DNA of 50,789 bases from Eubacterium sp. (GCA_017420535.1 JAFOIV010000128.1:1-50789), one strand, 5' to 3'; counted from the stretch's first letter, positions 7,729-17,231 are shown. The notes: a model not told the origin generated them from the letters alone. Numbers and translations are program-made.

Positions 7729-10011
7729 TTAAAGTCTGTCGTGGAATGTTCTTGAGATAACGTCATCCTGCTGTTCCTTTGTAAGGCTGATGAACTTAAC
7801 AGCGTAACCAGAAACACGGATTGTGAAGTTAGCATACTCTGGCTTCTCTGGATGAGCCTGAGCGTCAAGAAGCATTTCTCTTCCGAATACATTTACGTTA
7901 AGGTGATGTGCACCCTGATCAAAGTATCCGTCCATAGCGTTAACAAGGTTAGAAACCTTCTCATCTTCTGAATGTCCAAGAGCACCTGGGTTCATTGACT
8001 GAGTATTTGAGATACCATCGAGAGCCCACTTGTAAGGGATCTTAGCTACTGAGTTAAGTGAAGCAAGAAGTCCGCTTGTCTCAGCACCGTATGATGGGTT
8101 AGCACCTGGAGCGAATGGCTTCCAAGCACGTCTTCCATCAGGAAGGTTACCTGTGAACTTACCATATACTACGTTAGATGTAATTGTAAGAAGTGATGTT
8201 GTAGGCTCTGCATTACGATATGTATGTCTCTTCTTAACATCTGTGATGAACTCATGAAGGAGCCATACACCGATCTCGTCAGCTCTGTCATCATCGTTAC
8301 CATACTTAGGGAAATCGCCTTCAACTTCGAAGTCTGTAGCAAGACCTGTCTTCTCGTCACGGATTACCTTAACCTTAGCATACTTAATAGCTGAAAGTGA
8401 ATCGATAACGTGTGAGAAACCAGCGATACCTGTAGCAAATGTACGTCTAGCATCTGTATCGATGAGTGCCATCTCAGCAGCTTCATAGAAATACTTATCA
8501 TGCATGTAGTGGATTAAGTCAAGGATGTTAACATAGATGTCAGCGATCCAGTCAAGCATCTTCTTATATTTTTCAATTACTTCATCATAATCAAGATATT
8601 CTGATGTGATAGGAGCATATGCAGGACCGCACTGAAGTGGAGCACCTGTTTCCTTATCAGCAAACTTAGGGTTCTCATCTTTACCACCGTTGATAGCGTA
8701 AAGAAGAGCCTTAGCAAGGTTAGCACGAGCGCCGAAGAACTGAAGTTCCTTACCTGTCTGTGTTGCAGATACGCAGCAGCAGATTGAGTAATCATCGCCC
8801 CAGATTGGCTTCATAACGTCATCGTTCTCATACTGGATTGAAGATGTAAGAACTGAAATCTTAGCAGCATATCTCTTGAAGTTATCCTGTAACTTTGATG
8901 AGTAAAGAACTGTAAGGTTTGGTTCTGGAGCTGGTCCCATGTTCTCAAGTGTATGTAAGAAACGATAATCGTTCTTTGTTACATGTGAACGTCCGTCTGA
9001 TCCGATACCACCAACTTCAAGTGTTGCCCAAACTGGGTCTCCTGAGAATAACTGGTTGTATGACTCGATACGAGCGAACTTAACCATACGAAGCTTCATT
9101 ACGAAGTGATCGATGATTTCCTGTGCCTGTTCCTCTGTGATGATACCCTTCTTAAGATCTCTCTCGAAGTAGATATCAAGGAATGTTGATACACGACCAA
9201 CTGACATAGCAGCACCGTTCTGTGTCTTGATAGCTGCAAGGTATCCGAAGTATAACCACTGAACAGCTTCCTTAGCTGTTGTAGCTGGCTTAGAAATATC
9301 GAAACCGTATGACTGAGCCATAACTTTCATCTTCTTAAGTGCTTTGATCTGATCAGCAACTTCTTCTCTTAAACGGATAACATCATCTGTCATAACGCCG
9401 CAGCCGATGTTCTTCTTATCTTCTTCTTTCCAAGCGATGATCTGATCGATACCGTAAAGAGCTACTCTTCTGTAGTCACCTACGATACGTCCACGACCAT
9501 AAGTATCAGGAAGACCTGTAACGATGTGAGTCTTACGAGCAAGTCTCATCTCTTCTGTATAAGCATCAAATACTGCCTGGTTATGTGTCTTATGGTAAAC
9601 ATTGAAAATCTTGTGGAATTCTGGATTTGGTGTATATCCATACATTTCAAGAGCTTCTTCAGCCATCTTGATACCACCGTAAGGCATGAATGCTCTCTTA
9701 AGAGGCTCATCTGTCTGAAGACCAACGATCTGCTCAAGATCCTTAAGATCATCGTTGATATATCCTGGGCCGTAAGCATCGATATCTGATACAACATCAG
9801 CATCTTCCTTTAATACGCCACCATTATCTCTTTCAGCTTTCTGAAGTTCCTGAAGCTTACCCCAAAGCTTATTTGTTGCTTCTGTAGGACCAGCGAGGAA
9901 GCTCTCATCACCATCATATGGAGTATAGTTCTTGTTGATGAAATCACGTACGTCGCACTCTTCTCTCCAAAGACGACCTTCAAATGTGTCCCATGCATCG
10001 AATTTTAACAT
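7729..10011 (-). CDS. pflB: Formate acetyltransferase (pyruvate formate-lyase)
   Basis: PflB converts pyruvate and CoA to acetyl-CoA and formate, the central carbon step of anaerobic mixed-acid fermentation. The 760 residues match the family. The active-site cysteine pair lies in [13 protein letters not shown] (Cys411-413; three consecutive cysteines). The glycyl radical is Gly735 in [10 protein letters not shown], about 25 residues from the C-terminus as in known enzymes. The gene starts the pflB-pflA-membrane-protein unit and has a near-consensus promoter with a hairpin in its leader. Codon use is markedly biased, consistent with high expression. Confidence 0.98.
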   Translation of the reverse strand: MLKFDAWDTFEGRLWREECDVRDFINKNYTPYDGDESFLAGPTEATNKLWGKLQELQKAERDNGGVLKEDADVVSDIDAYGPGYINDDLKDLEQIVGLQTDEPLKRAFMPYGGIKMAEEALEMYGYTPNPEFHKIFNVYHKTHNQAVFDAYTEEMRLARKTHIVTGLPDTYGRGRIVGDYRRVALYGIDQIIAWKEEDKKNIGCGVMTDDVIRLREEVADQIKALKKMKVMAQSYGFDISKPATTAKEAVQWLYFGYLAAIKTQNGAAMSVGRVSTFLDIYFERDLKKGIITEEQAQEIIDHFVMKLRMVKFARIESYNQLFSGDPVWATLEVGGIGSDGRSHVTKNDYRFLHTLENMGPAPEPNLTVLYSSKLQDNFKRYAAKISVLTSSIQYENDDVMKPIWGDDYSICCCVSATQTGKELQFFGARANLAKALLYAINGGKDENPKFADKETGAPLQCGPAYAPITSEYLDYDEVIEKYKKMLDWIADIYVNILDLIHYMHDKYFYEAAEMALIDTDARRTFATGIAGFSHVIDSLSAIKYAKVKVIRDEKTGLATDFEVEGDFPKYGNDDDRADEIGVWLLHEFITDVKKRHTYRNAEPTTSLLTITSNVVYGKFTGNLPDGRRAWKPFAPGANPSYGAETSGLLASLNSVAKIPYKWALDGISNTQSMNPGALGHSEDEKVSNLVNAMDGYFDQGAHHLNVNVFGREMLLDAQAHPEKPEYANFTIRVSGYAVKFISLTKEQQDDVISRTFHDRL

Positions 10012-10045
10012 GTTCTGTTCTCCTTTACATTTATATTATTTTTTT

Positions 10046-10070
10046 CGATAGTCTCCCATGTCGACTATCG
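10046..10070 (-). promoter_or_regulatory. Hairpin in the pflB leader
   Basis: CGATAGTC (10046-10053) is exactly complementary to GACTATCG (10063-10070) around a 9-base loop. On the minus strand it lies in the pflB leader, about 35 bases before the start codon, and is followed by A residues, so it is not a terminator. It could stabilise the mRNA or be a protein-binding dyad. Confidence 0.45.
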
Positions 10071-10098
10071 GATTAATAGTAATTTAACTTACATTTGC

Positions 10099-10127
10099 AT
10101 TATATTTCATAAAAACCTTTATTTCAA
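10099..10127 (-). promoter_or_regulatory. pflB promoter
   Basis: On the minus strand TTGAAA (10122-10127) and a perfect TATAAT (10099-10104) are separated by 17 bases. The leader to the pflB ATG would be about 80 bases. Confidence 0.8.
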
Positions 10128-10211
10128 CCGCATTACGACATGTTTTTAATTTTGTACAATCTTCGTATTTTTATAGGTACAATTTTCAGCAAATAAGCCA
10201 TAAAAGTAAAC

Positions 10212-10240
10212 TTTTCACCATAATTTTTTTGTGTTATACT
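10212..10240 (+). promoter_or_regulatory. Transketolase promoter
   Basis: TTTTCA (10212-10217) and TATACT (10235-10240) are separated by 17 bases. Apart from this, the divergent pflB promoter and the leader hairpin, I see nothing else in the 320-base pflB-tkt gap. Confidence 0.55.
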
Positions 10241-10334
10241 ACTTTTGCTGATTGAGAACGTTTTTACTTCTTAAAAAGACTTCTTAAAAAGCAAGTTTTA
10301 CATGTAGATATGTAAATGACGAAAGGAAACAACA

Positions 10335-12320
10335 ATGATTAACAGTATCGACACTAAATCAGTTAATGCAATCAGGATTTTATCTGCAGATGCGATCCAG
10401 AAAGCTAATTCAGGTCATCCAGGCCTTCCACTTGGAGCTGCTCCAATGGCTTACACTCTCTGGACAAAATTTTTAAAGCATAATCCTGCAGATCCTAATT
10501 GGGTCAACAGAGACCGTTTTATTTTATCTGGTGGACATGGTTCCATGCTCCTCTACTCACTTCTCCATCTCTTTGGATATGGACTTACTGTAGAAGATTT
10601 AAAGAATTTCCGTCAATTCGGTTCACTCACACCTGGACATCCTGAATATAGACATACTGTTGGTGTTGAGGCAACAACAGGACCTCTTGGCGCAGGAATG
10701 GCTATGTCAGTTGGTATGGCCGCTGCTGAAAAGCATCTTGCAACAGTATTTAATGAGCCAGGATTCCCAGTAGTTGATCACTATACATATGTTCTTGGTG
10801 GTGACGGATGCATGATGGAAGGTATTTCATACGAAGCTTTCTCACTTGCAGGCACTCTTGGACTTTCAAAACTTATTGTACTTTACGATTCAAATGACAT
10901 TTCAATCGAAGGTGGAACAAATATCGCTTTCCGTGAAAATGTTGCAAAACGCTTTGAATCATTTGGCTTCCAGACACTTCTTGTTGAAGACGGCACAGAT
11001 ATCGATGCTATCGCAAAAGCTATTGAAGAAGCAAAAGCTGATACTGAGCATCCTTCATTCATCCAGATAAAAACTAAGATTGGTGCTGGTTGTCCTGCTA
11101 AGGAAGGTAAGGCTTCAGCTCATGGAGAACCTCTTGGAGCAGATAATATCAAAGCCTTAAGAGAAAATCTTGGCTGGGAATATGAAGAGCCTTTCTTTGT
11201 TCCTGAAGATGTTTATGATAATTTCAAAGCAATCGCTGAAAATAATGCTAAATATGAAGAAGAGTGGAATGCCCTCTTCGCTGAATACTCAGCTAAATTC
11301 CCTGAGAAAAAAGCTCTTTGGGATAAGTATTATGATGAAAAGTTAGCTGAACAGCTCTATGATAACGAAGAATTCTGGAATACTGTAACAGTTCCAGAAG
11401 CAACAAGAAATATCTCAGGTAAGTGCATCAACGTTATGAAGAATGTTCTTCCTAACATGTTTGGTGGTGCTGCAGACCTTGCTCCATCAACAAAGACATA
11501 TATGGATGGACTTGGAGACTTCTCTAAGGAAACACCTGAAGGTTCAAATATGCACTTTGGTGTAAGAGAACTTGCCATGGCTGCTATCGGAAATGGTATC
11601 TATCTCCACGGCGGACTTAGACCATATGTTTCAACATTCTTCGTATTCAGTGATTTCTTAAAACCAATGGCCAGACTTTCATCACTTATGAGAGTTCCTA
11701 ATGTATATGTACTTACACATGACAGTATCGGTGTTGGTGAAGATGGACCTACACATCAGCCAATCGAACAGCTTGCAATGTTCAGAGCAATGCCTAACTT
11801 CTATGTATGGCGTCCAGCTGATTCATGCGAAACAGCAGCTGCTTGGTATTTTGCTGAAACAAGCACAGAGAAGCCATCTGCTCTTGTACTTTCAAGACAG
11901 AAGATGCCTCAGCTTGAGAATTCTTCAAAAGAAGCCCTTAAGGGTGCATATGTTCTCTGCGATTCAACAAAGGAAGTTCCAGATGGAATCATCATGGCAA
12001 CTGGTTCTGAAGTAAGTCTTGCAGTTGAAGCTCGTGAGATCCTCCTTAAAGAAGGAATGGATGTAAGAGTAGTAAGTATGCCTTGTATAGATCTTTTCGA
12101 AGATCAGAGTGCTGAATATAAGGAAAAAGTTCTTCCAGCATCAGTTACAAAGAGAGTATCTGTTGAAGCTCTTTCAACCTTTGGTTGGGGTAAATATACT
12201 GGTCTCAATGGAAAGAACATCGGTATGACAACTTTCGGTGCTTCATCACCTGCTGAAAAACTCTTCCCTCACTTCGGTATCACAACAGAAGCCGTTGTTG
12301 AAGCAATGAAGAGCCTTTAA
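10335..12320 (+). CDS. tkt: Transketolase
   Basis: Transketolase moves two-carbon units between ketose and aldose phosphates in the pentose phosphate pathway, using thiamine diphosphate. The 661 residues include SGHPGLPLGAAPMAY near the N-terminus, LGGDGCMMEGISYEA (the GDG thiamine-diphosphate/Mg motif), the central pyrimidine-binding domain with DSIGVGEDGPTHQP, and a C-terminal transketolase domain. A GAAAGGA ribosome site precedes the ATG. It is a single gene, divergent from pflB, with its own promoter and terminator. With rpiB it supplies the non-oxidative branch used to make ribose and erythrose phosphates. Confidence 0.97.
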   Translation: MINSIDTKSVNAIRILSADAIQKANSGHPGLPLGAAPMAYTLWTKFLKHNPADPNWVNRDRFILSGGHGSMLLYSLLHLFGYGLTVEDLKNFRQFGSLTPGHPEYRHTVGVEATTGPLGAGMAMSVGMAAAEKHLATVFNEPGFPVVDHYTYVLGGDGCMMEGISYEAFSLAGTLGLSKLIVLYDSNDISIEGGTNIAFRENVAKRFESFGFQTLLVEDGTDIDAIAKAIEEAKADTEHPSFIQIKTKIGAGCPAKEGKASAHGEPLGADNIKALRENLGWEYEEPFFVPEDVYDNFKAIAENNAKYEEEWNALFAEYSAKFPEKKALWDKYYDEKLAEQLYDNEEFWNTVTVPEATRNISGKCINVMKNVLPNMFGGAADLAPSTKTYMDGLGDFSKETPEGSNMHFGVRELAMAAIGNGIYLHGGLRPYVSTFFVFSDFLKPMARLSSLMRVPNVYVLTHDSIGVGEDGPTHQPIEQLAMFRAMPNFYVWRPADSCETAAAWYFAETSTEKPSALVLSRQKMPQLENSSKEALKGAYVLCDSTKEVPDGIIMATGSEVSLAVEAREILLKEGMDVRVVSMPCIDLFEDQSAEYKEKVLPASVTKRVSVEALSTFGWGKYTGLNGKNIGMTTFGASSPAEKLFPHFGITTEAVVEAMKSL

Positions 12321-12341
12321 TCAGATAATAAATAAATGATA

Positions 12342-12384
12342 TAAAAAATGCGATACATCAATAAAATGTATCGCATTTTTATTT
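12342..12384. terminator. Bidirectional terminator between tkt and mecA
   Basis: ATGCGATACAT pairs with ATGTATCGCAT around a 7-base loop, with A residues on the left and T residues on the right. It can terminate both convergent genes. Confidence 0.85.
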
Positions 12385-12413
12385 TTATTATCATTCTTTT
12401 TTTCTTAATATAC

Positions 12414-13361
12414 TTAGATCTGAGAAAGGAATTCTATTGCATCATTTGCTCTGATACATTTGAAATGTTCCTCAAAGAATATAAACGATGAATAGGTGAT
12501 CCTGCATCTTGAACCATACTCACCAAGGATTATTCCAACTCTTGCATAATCCCTGTCATTCATCTCTTCTCCATTAATATAAAGATAGAGTCTTCCATCG
12601 TTAGGATTCTTAAAGAAATAGCTATCTCCTTCAAATATACCATTAACAAATTTTGCTGCAGATATAATGCTCTTTAAATCTTTAAAGATATAAATATCCT
12701 GCTGCTCGTTCTTATTTTTACCTTTATCTTCGTTACTATTATTCTCTTCTTTTTTATCAGCCTTATTATCTGCCTTCTGCTCTTCTTTAAGATTCTTTAC
12801 TGTATTCTTTATTCCGTCTCCAAGGCTGGCAGCTAACTCTCCGGCAATATTTCCAATAGCATCTAAAATCTGCTGGGTATCAATATTGGAATTCTTTGGG
12901 ATATTGATCTCTGCAGTTATCTCTCTTTCTATTGGCTTATCTTCAGATGATTTTTCTTCATCCATATCATCATCGTCATATTCGTCATCTATATCATCAT
13001 CAAACTTGTCAGAAACGCCTGTATATCCATTTTCATCATTATCAATATAAGACCCTTCTTCCGTAGATCTTTTAGCCTTAGTGAATTTTGAGAATCTTGT
13101 ATCTAATTCATCAGGATTATCTACCTTAGTAATGAATATTACAAGAGTCTCATCCATCATTGGAACAGCTTCTATCATAAGAGGACAATTTTCAGCATCA
13201 AAATTAATCTCAGTCTGTGCCTTTTCCATCATTTCTCTAAAAAGTTCTTTCGCCTTTTTGCTTCCATAAGCCAGTTCTGAGATTCTGATATCCTTGTTTT
13301 CCAAATCCTGTTTTGTTAATATGCACTTTATCTTATTCTCATTAATCTTTTCGAACTTAAT
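12414..13361 (-). CDS. mecA: MecA-family adaptor protein, probable ATT start
   Basis: MecA adaptors deliver substrates to the ClpC-ClpP protease. The N-terminal substrate-binding domain reads IKFEKINENKIKCILT and KAKELFREMMEKA; the C-terminal ClpC-binding domain (about the last 100 residues) has FKDLKSIISAAKFVNGI, SYFFKNPNDGRLYLYI and CRITYSSFIFFEEHFKCI. The linker is long, acidic and charged, making the protein about 315 residues, longer than Bacillus MecA. The upstream-most start in frame is a GTG at 13370, but that GTG is part of GAGGTG, which is itself a good ribosome site for an ATT at 13361. Alignment with the family N-terminus (M-E/K-I/F-E-R/K-I) also puts the initiator at this ATT. 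Confidence 0.85.
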   Translation of the reverse strand: MKFEKINENKIKCILTKQDLENKDIRISELAYGSKKAKELFREMMEKAQTEINFDAENCPLMIEAVPMMDETLVIFITKVDNPDELDTRFSKFTKAKRSTEEGSYIDNDENGYTGVSDKFDDDIDDEYDDDDMDEEKSSEDKPIEREITAEINIPKNSNIDTQQILDAIGNIAGELAASLGDGIKNTVKNLKEEQKADNKADKKEENNSNEDKGKNKNEQQDIYIFKDLKSIISAAKFVNGIFEGDSYFFKNPNDGRLYLYINGEEMNDRDYARVGIILGEYGSRCRITYSSFIFFEEHFKCIRANDAIEFLSQI

Positions 13362-13370
13362 AGGAATCAC

Positions 13371-13727
13371 CTCATTTATCTATAATTCATATATTACTTT
13401 TTCAAAATGATATCATATTTTTATACCATGTAAAGAATATAATATCAAACATTTTGTGAAACAAATTTTTCTTGTTATTTTTTTTAAATGGTATTAATAT
13501 AAAAATGAACATCTTAAAAATTCAAATTAGTTCTCACCATTTCTGGTGCAAATCCCGATTAAGAACATTTGAAAAATATATTAATACTGAAGGTGCTGCA
13601 CATAGAATTTATTAAAATATATCACAGTATTTTTATCCTTATTGTCTCTTCACCTTTAGTAAATGAAAGCTGAGGTGATGCTACAATCAGATAATTTTGC
13701 ACTTATTATTAGGTGTATTACTTGGAA
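13371..13727. other. Intergenic DNA with no recognised feature
   Basis: This AT-rich gap upstream of mecA presumably holds the mecA promoter, but I found no convincing -35/-10 pair. A 36-codon frame at 13505-13615 has no ribosome site. There is no tRNA, array or insertion-sequence signature. Confidence 0.5.
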
Positions 13728-13730
13728 GAA

Positions 13731-13769
13731 AAAAAGCGGCTGCAAGAATAAACTCTCTGCAGCCGCTTC
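13731..13769 (-). terminator. Intrinsic terminator of the ferredoxin gene
   Basis: On the minus strand AGCGGCTGCA pairs perfectly with TGCAGCCGCT (13758-13767 with 13735-13744) and is followed by a run of seven U residues. Confidence 0.9.
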
Positions 13770-13785
13770 TATTGATCAATAAAAC

Positions 13786-13956
13786 TTAAGCCTCAGCGAT
13801 TGTTCCTACAGGACATCCACCAGCGCAAGCACCACAGCTGATGCATGAATTCTCATCGATAACGAACTTTCCGCCATCTTCTGAAATTGCACCTACTGGA
13901 CATGTTCCAGCGCAAGCTCCACAACCGATACAGCCATCACCAATTCTATATGCCAT
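13786..13956 (-). CDS. 2[4Fe-4S] ferredoxin
   Basis: This 56-residue protein is a clostridial-type ferredoxin, a small cytoplasmic electron carrier for anaerobic oxidoreductases. Two CxxCxxC...CP cluster motifs are plain: CIGCGACAGTCPVGAI in the first half and CISCGACAGGCPVGTI in the second, so eight cysteines bind two [4Fe-4S] clusters. It starts MAYRIGDGC and ends IAEA. An AAGGAGG ribosome site precedes the ATG. It stands alone between its own promoter and a strong terminator. The physiological partner cannot be told from the neighbours. Confidence 0.96.
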   Translation of the reverse strand: MAYRIGDGCIGCGACAGTCPVGAISEDGGKFVIDENSCISCGACAGGCPVGTIAEA

Positions 13957-13995
13957 AACGTTTTTCCTCCTTGTGATATTAACTCAATTTGTTAT

Positions 13996-14024
13996 ACTAT
14001 ACTACATTTTTGAATTTTATACAA
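13996..14024 (-). promoter_or_regulatory. Ferredoxin promoter
   Basis: On the minus strand TTGTAT (14019-14024) and TATAGT (13996-14001) are separated by 17 bases, about 40 bases upstream of the start codon. Confidence 0.65.
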
Positions 14025-14182
14025 GAATATAAAAAAACTATAACGGCTAAAAACCACGATATTATTGAAACCTGGCGTAAACTACTTGTTTTTTAATTTT
14101 CATTATGTTACTTTCTTATAGTAATACTCACTTTATATTATGCGGTAAATAATATATCTTTTTTATTTCCAGGAGGTTTTAT

Positions 14183-14716
14183 ATGGGAAGAAAGGCATCA
14201 AAAGCGTTAGAAAATATTTATTATATGGCTAGATTTAACGCTGCCAAAAAGGATAGTACATTTACAAGTCGAGAGAAAACATCCAGAAGACTTGGTATTG
14301 AAAGAAGTAGACTTGCTAGGATTGAACTTGGTATCATTACCCCTTATGCGGAAGAGATTCTCGTTATGGCTAAAAATTATGATGCTATGTATCTTGCTGA
14401 TTCATATTGTGAAAATATATGCCCAATAGGAAAACAGCGAGTTCTTTCTTCACTTGCTAATTCTCCAGCGGCAAATGAAAGCCTTGAACGCCTTGCTTTA
14501 GGTTTCCTTAGCAGTGTTCAGAGCATTGACGATATTACAGAAAAGCTCATCAATATTTCAAAAGATGGTTCCGTTACAAATAATGAATTTGAAAGCTTCC
14601 ACGAAGTTCTTGTTTCAATGAATTCATTATCACAGAACATTAAAAACATAAAGGAATGGATCTTAAGTGACCCATCCCTTAAAGCTAAATTCTATAATGA
14701 TATTAAGGATGTATAA
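14183..14716 (+). CDS. XRE-like helix-turn-helix regulator
   Basis: This 177-residue protein looks like a DNA-binding regulator. Residues about 30-75 (FTSREKTSRRLGIERSRLARIELGIITPYAEEILVMAKNYDA) match the layout of a Cro/CI-type helix-turn-helix. The next segment, SYCENICPIGKQ, holds two cysteines. The C-terminal 90 residues are helical (SVQSIDDITEKLINISKDG...) and probably mediate oligomerisation. An AGGAGG site precedes the ATG. The gene is monocistronic and its stop codon abuts that of the convergent rsmI with no bases between. Its target is unknown. Confidence 0.75.
   Translation: MGRKASKALENIYYMARFNAAKKDSTFTSREKTSRRLGIERSRLARIELGIITPYAEEILVMAKNYDAMYLADSYCENICPIGKQRVLSSLANSPAANESLERLALGFLSSVQSIDDITEKLINISKDGSVTNNEFESFHEVLVSMNSLSQNIKNIKEWILSDPSLKAKFYNDIKDV
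14642..14680 (-). terminator. Putative rsmI terminator inside the convergent XRE gene
   Basis: On the minus strand AAGGGATGG (14672-14680) pairs with CCATTCCTT (14651-14659) with one G-U pair, followed by UAUGUUUUU. There is no intergenic space for a terminator, so the stop for the rsmI transcript appears to be embedded in the opposing coding region. Confidence 0.5.
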
Positions 14717-15580
14717 TCAAAGGTCGATGGACTCCTGATAAACATCTCTTTTAGGTATGTTCCTGTCTGAAGCTACTTGTTTAACAGCTTCTTTCTTGGA
14801 CATACCTTTTTTTATGTACATTTCAATATGCTCTTTAACAGTGATATCTTCCCACTTTCTGGTCTCTTCTTCCTTCTTTTCACTGAAGGATTTACCCTTT
14901 ATTATAAGAACATATTCCCCACGAGGATCCTCTTCTTCAAACTTTAAAATAGCATTTTTAAAATCCGTACGGACAAATGTTTCATGCTTTTTTGTTATTT
15001 CCTTACAGATAGTAAGGCTTCTATCCTCACCAAAAACATCCTTTAATTCTTTTAAAGTCTTCTTTAATCTGTGAGGTGCCTCATAGATTATCATAGTTCT
15101 TGTTTCATTTTTTAATTCAGTAAGCACATCTTCTCTTTCCTTATTGTCCTGAGGAAGAAATGCTTCAAATGAAAATCTTCTTGTGGGCTGACCTGAGGCA
15201 ATGAGCGCATTGATGGCTGCACAGGCTCCGGGTATTGGTACAACCTTTATACCATTTGCCACAGCTTTATCCACCAGCACTTCTCCAGGATCTGAAATTC
15301 CAGGAGTTCCCGCATCTGTAATTACAGCAATGCTTTCTCCCATAAGAAGCTTATCAATAAGAACATCTGCCTTATCATATTTATTAAATTCATGATATGA
15401 AGTCATTGGCTTTTTTATTTCAAAATGATTCAAAAGCTTTATGGAATTTCTCGTATCTTCAGCTGCAATAAGATCAACTTCATTTAATATCTTAACAGCT
15501 CTAAATGTCATATCATCCAGATTACCTATTGGAGTTGCCACAAGATATAAAATTCCACTATTTACATTAGATTTTTCCAT
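14717..15580 (-). CDS. rsmI: 16S rRNA (cytidine-1402 2'-O)-methyltransferase
   Basis: RsmI 2'-O-methylates C1402 in the decoding centre of 16S rRNA using S-adenosylmethionine. The 287 residues carry the tetrapyrrole-methylase-like fold: LYLVATPIGNLDDMTFRAVKIL at the N-terminus, VDLIAAEDTR, VITDAGTPGISDPG and VPIPGACAA. The C-terminal part (ITVKEHIEMYIKKGMSKKEAVK) resembles a small helical extension. It is the last gene of the ispE-gntR-tmk-holB-ricT-trmN-rsmI run, and its start overlaps the trmN gene by 14 bases. The same neighbours (tmk, holB, ricT, trmN) surround it in Bacillus. Confidence 0.95.
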   Translation of the reverse strand: MEKSNVNSGILYLVATPIGNLDDMTFRAVKILNEVDLIAAEDTRNSIKLLNHFEIKKPMTSYHEFNKYDKADVLIDKLLMGESIAVITDAGTPGISDPGEVLVDKAVANGIKVVPIPGACAAINALIASGQPTRRFSFEAFLPQDNKEREDVLTELKNETRTMIIYEAPHRLKKTLKELKDVFGEDRSLTICKEITKKHETFVRTDFKNAILKFEEEDPRGEYVLIIKGKSFSEKKEEETRKWEDITVKEHIEMYIKKGMSKKEAVKQVASDRNIPKRDVYQESIDL

Positions 15581-16313
15581 AAATACTCAGCAACTCCTTT
15601 GTATAATTTCTTTCCTTATCATAAACATTAAGGGCTGGATCTATCTTCATAAAAGGCTTTCCATAATGTGTAGCTTCAATCAGTACCATTGAAGGTTCTG
15701 ATTCATAATCCGATTGAACCATTCTGAGACGTTTTGGTTCAAGTCTGTATTTTGCCATCAGAGTAATTATCTGAGGCAGTCTGAAAGGCTTATGTACCAT
15801 GGCAAAGTTGCCATTTGGTTTTAAGAGATACGCCGCAGCACTAATAACATCCTCTAAATTAAGAAGAATTTCATGCCTTGCAATATTTACCGGCTCATTA
15901 GGATTTTTAAGTCCATAACTTTCTTCTATATAAGGAGGATTACAAGTTACTGTATCAATACTTTCCCTTTTAAAGTAATCTCTTATATTCTTAATATCAG
16001 CATTTAAAATATCAATACTATCCTCTGCCTTGTTTAGTTTTACAGATCTTGTTGCCATGTCTGCCATATGTTCCTGGATCTCAATTCCTGTAATGTGCCC
16101 GCCCTTTTTCTTAGCACATAAAAGCAGTGGTATGATGCCATTTCCAGTGCACATATCCACTACCTTCGCATTTTTCTTAACCGTAACATAATTTGAAAGT
16201 AATACTGCATCCATACCAAAACAGAAAAATGAAGGGTCCTGAATAATACAGAACCCATTACATTCAAGATCATCTATTCTTTCATTTTCAAGGCATTTAT
16301 CATCATTAATCAT
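15567..16313 (-). CDS. tRNA1(Val) (adenine-37-N6)-methyltransferase-like protein
   Basis: This 248-residue class I SAM-dependent methyltransferase belongs to the YfiC/TrmN6 (Bacillus YabB) group. VVDMCTGNGIIPLLL is the SAM-binding motif I, and TCNPPYIEE carries the NPPY motif typical of N6-adenine methylation. The N-terminal CNGFCIIQDPSFFCFGMDAVLL stretch is also characteristic. It overlaps ricT upstream by 8 bases and rsmI downstream by 14, so translation is probably coupled. The exact tRNA substrate is inferred from the family. Confidence 0.85.
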   Translation of the reverse strand: MINDDKCLENERIDDLECNGFCIIQDPSFFCFGMDAVLLSNYVTVKKNAKVVDMCTGNGIIPLLLCAKKKGGHITGIEIQEHMADMATRSVKLNKAEDSIDILNADIKNIRDYFKRESIDTVTCNPPYIEESYGLKNPNEPVNIARHEILLNLEDVISAAAYLLKPNGNFAMVHKPFRLPQIITLMAKYRLEPKRLRMVQSDYESEPSMVLIEATHYGKPFMKIDPALNVYDKERNYTKELLSIYGKI

Positions 16314-17229
16314 TGAATTTAGATTTTCCTTCTTTTCTTTCTAAAGCCTCTAACTCTTTTAACTCATCCTGAGCTGCCTTATCTGCCTGCTGGTCAAATT
16401 TCTTTTTACGCTTACCAGGCTTGATCTTAAGGTCATCAACACCTCTTTCAATGATATCCTTATTTCCTTCTTCATCAGTAATAAGGATTTTTACTTTCTG
16501 TCTTAATACACTGACAGAAGAAACTTCACCTACTATGCCATCTGATGTTGTTACTGTATCTCCAACATTTGGAAGCTTTGAATTAAGATATTCATAAGTC
16601 TCTTCCTCATACTTAAGACAGCACATAAGTCTTCCGCATACACCGGAAATCTTTGTTGGATTAAGAGAAAGACTCTGTTCCTTAGCCATCTTTATAGAAA
16701 CAGGAATAAATTCATTTAAATAGCTATGGCAGCAAAGTTCTCTTCCGCACATACCTATACCACCCTGAATCTTTGCTTCATCTCTTACACCTATCTGTCT
16801 TAATTCAATTCTTGTTCTGAAAACAGCAGCTAAGTCTTTAACTAATTCTCTGAAATCAACTCGTCCATCTGCTGTAAAATAAAAAAGAACCTTATTATTA
16901 TCAAATGTATATTCAGCAGCAATAAGCTTCATCTTAAGTCCGTGAGCCTTTATCTTTTCACAGCAGATATTAAACGCCTCTACTGACTTTTCTTTATTTG
17001 TTTCATATTTCTTAGAGTCATCTTCTGTAGCAACTCTAATGATTGGCTTTAAGGTATCGATTATCTTCTCATCTTCTATCTGTCTTTTTCCGAGAACTAC
17101 CTTACCATATTCAACGCCTCTTGCAGTCTCAACTATTACATTTGTACCCACTTCACAGACATTTTCCAATGGATCAAAGAAATAAATTTTTCCATTCTGT
17201 CTGAAACGGACACCTATAACATTTTTCAT
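16306..17229 (-). CDS. ricT: RicT/PSP1-domain protein (YaaT)
   Basis: This 307-residue protein has the PSP1 C-terminal domain. In Bacillus, YaaT/RicT is part of the Y-complex (RicA-RicF-RicT), which binds [4Fe-4S] clusters and promotes RNase Y processing of mRNAs. Cysteine-rich segments GGIGMCGRELCCHSYLNEF and GVCGRLMCCLKYEEETY are conserved and bind clusters in that complex. The last 40 residues are charged and coiled. It sits between holB and trmN, the standard Firmicutes order. RicA and RicF are not in this window. Confidence 0.9.
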   Translation of the reverse strand: MKNVIGVRFRQNGKIYFFDPLENVCEVGTNVIVETARGVEYGKVVLGKRQIEDEKIIDTLKPIIRVATEDDSKKYETNKEKSVEAFNICCEKIKAHGLKMKLIAAEYTFDNNKVLFYFTADGRVDFRELVKDLAAVFRTRIELRQIGVRDEAKIQGGIGMCGRELCCHSYLNEFIPVSIKMAKEQSLSLNPTKISGVCGRLMCCLKYEEETYEYLNSKLPNVGDTVTTSDGIVGEVSSVSVLRQKVKILITDEEGNKDIIERGVDDLKIKPGKRKKKFDQQADKAAQDELKELEALERKEGKSKFND

Positions 17230-17231
17230 TA

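Noticed and set aside
13540-13565. Fragment GGTGCAAATCCCG resembling part of a cobalamin riboswitch
   Set aside because: Only a short motif matches; the conserved B12-box context, other helices and a cobalamin-related gene are missing.
13505-13615. Possible 36-codon gene in the mecA-ferredoxin gap
   Set aside because: There is no ribosome site and no recognisable product.
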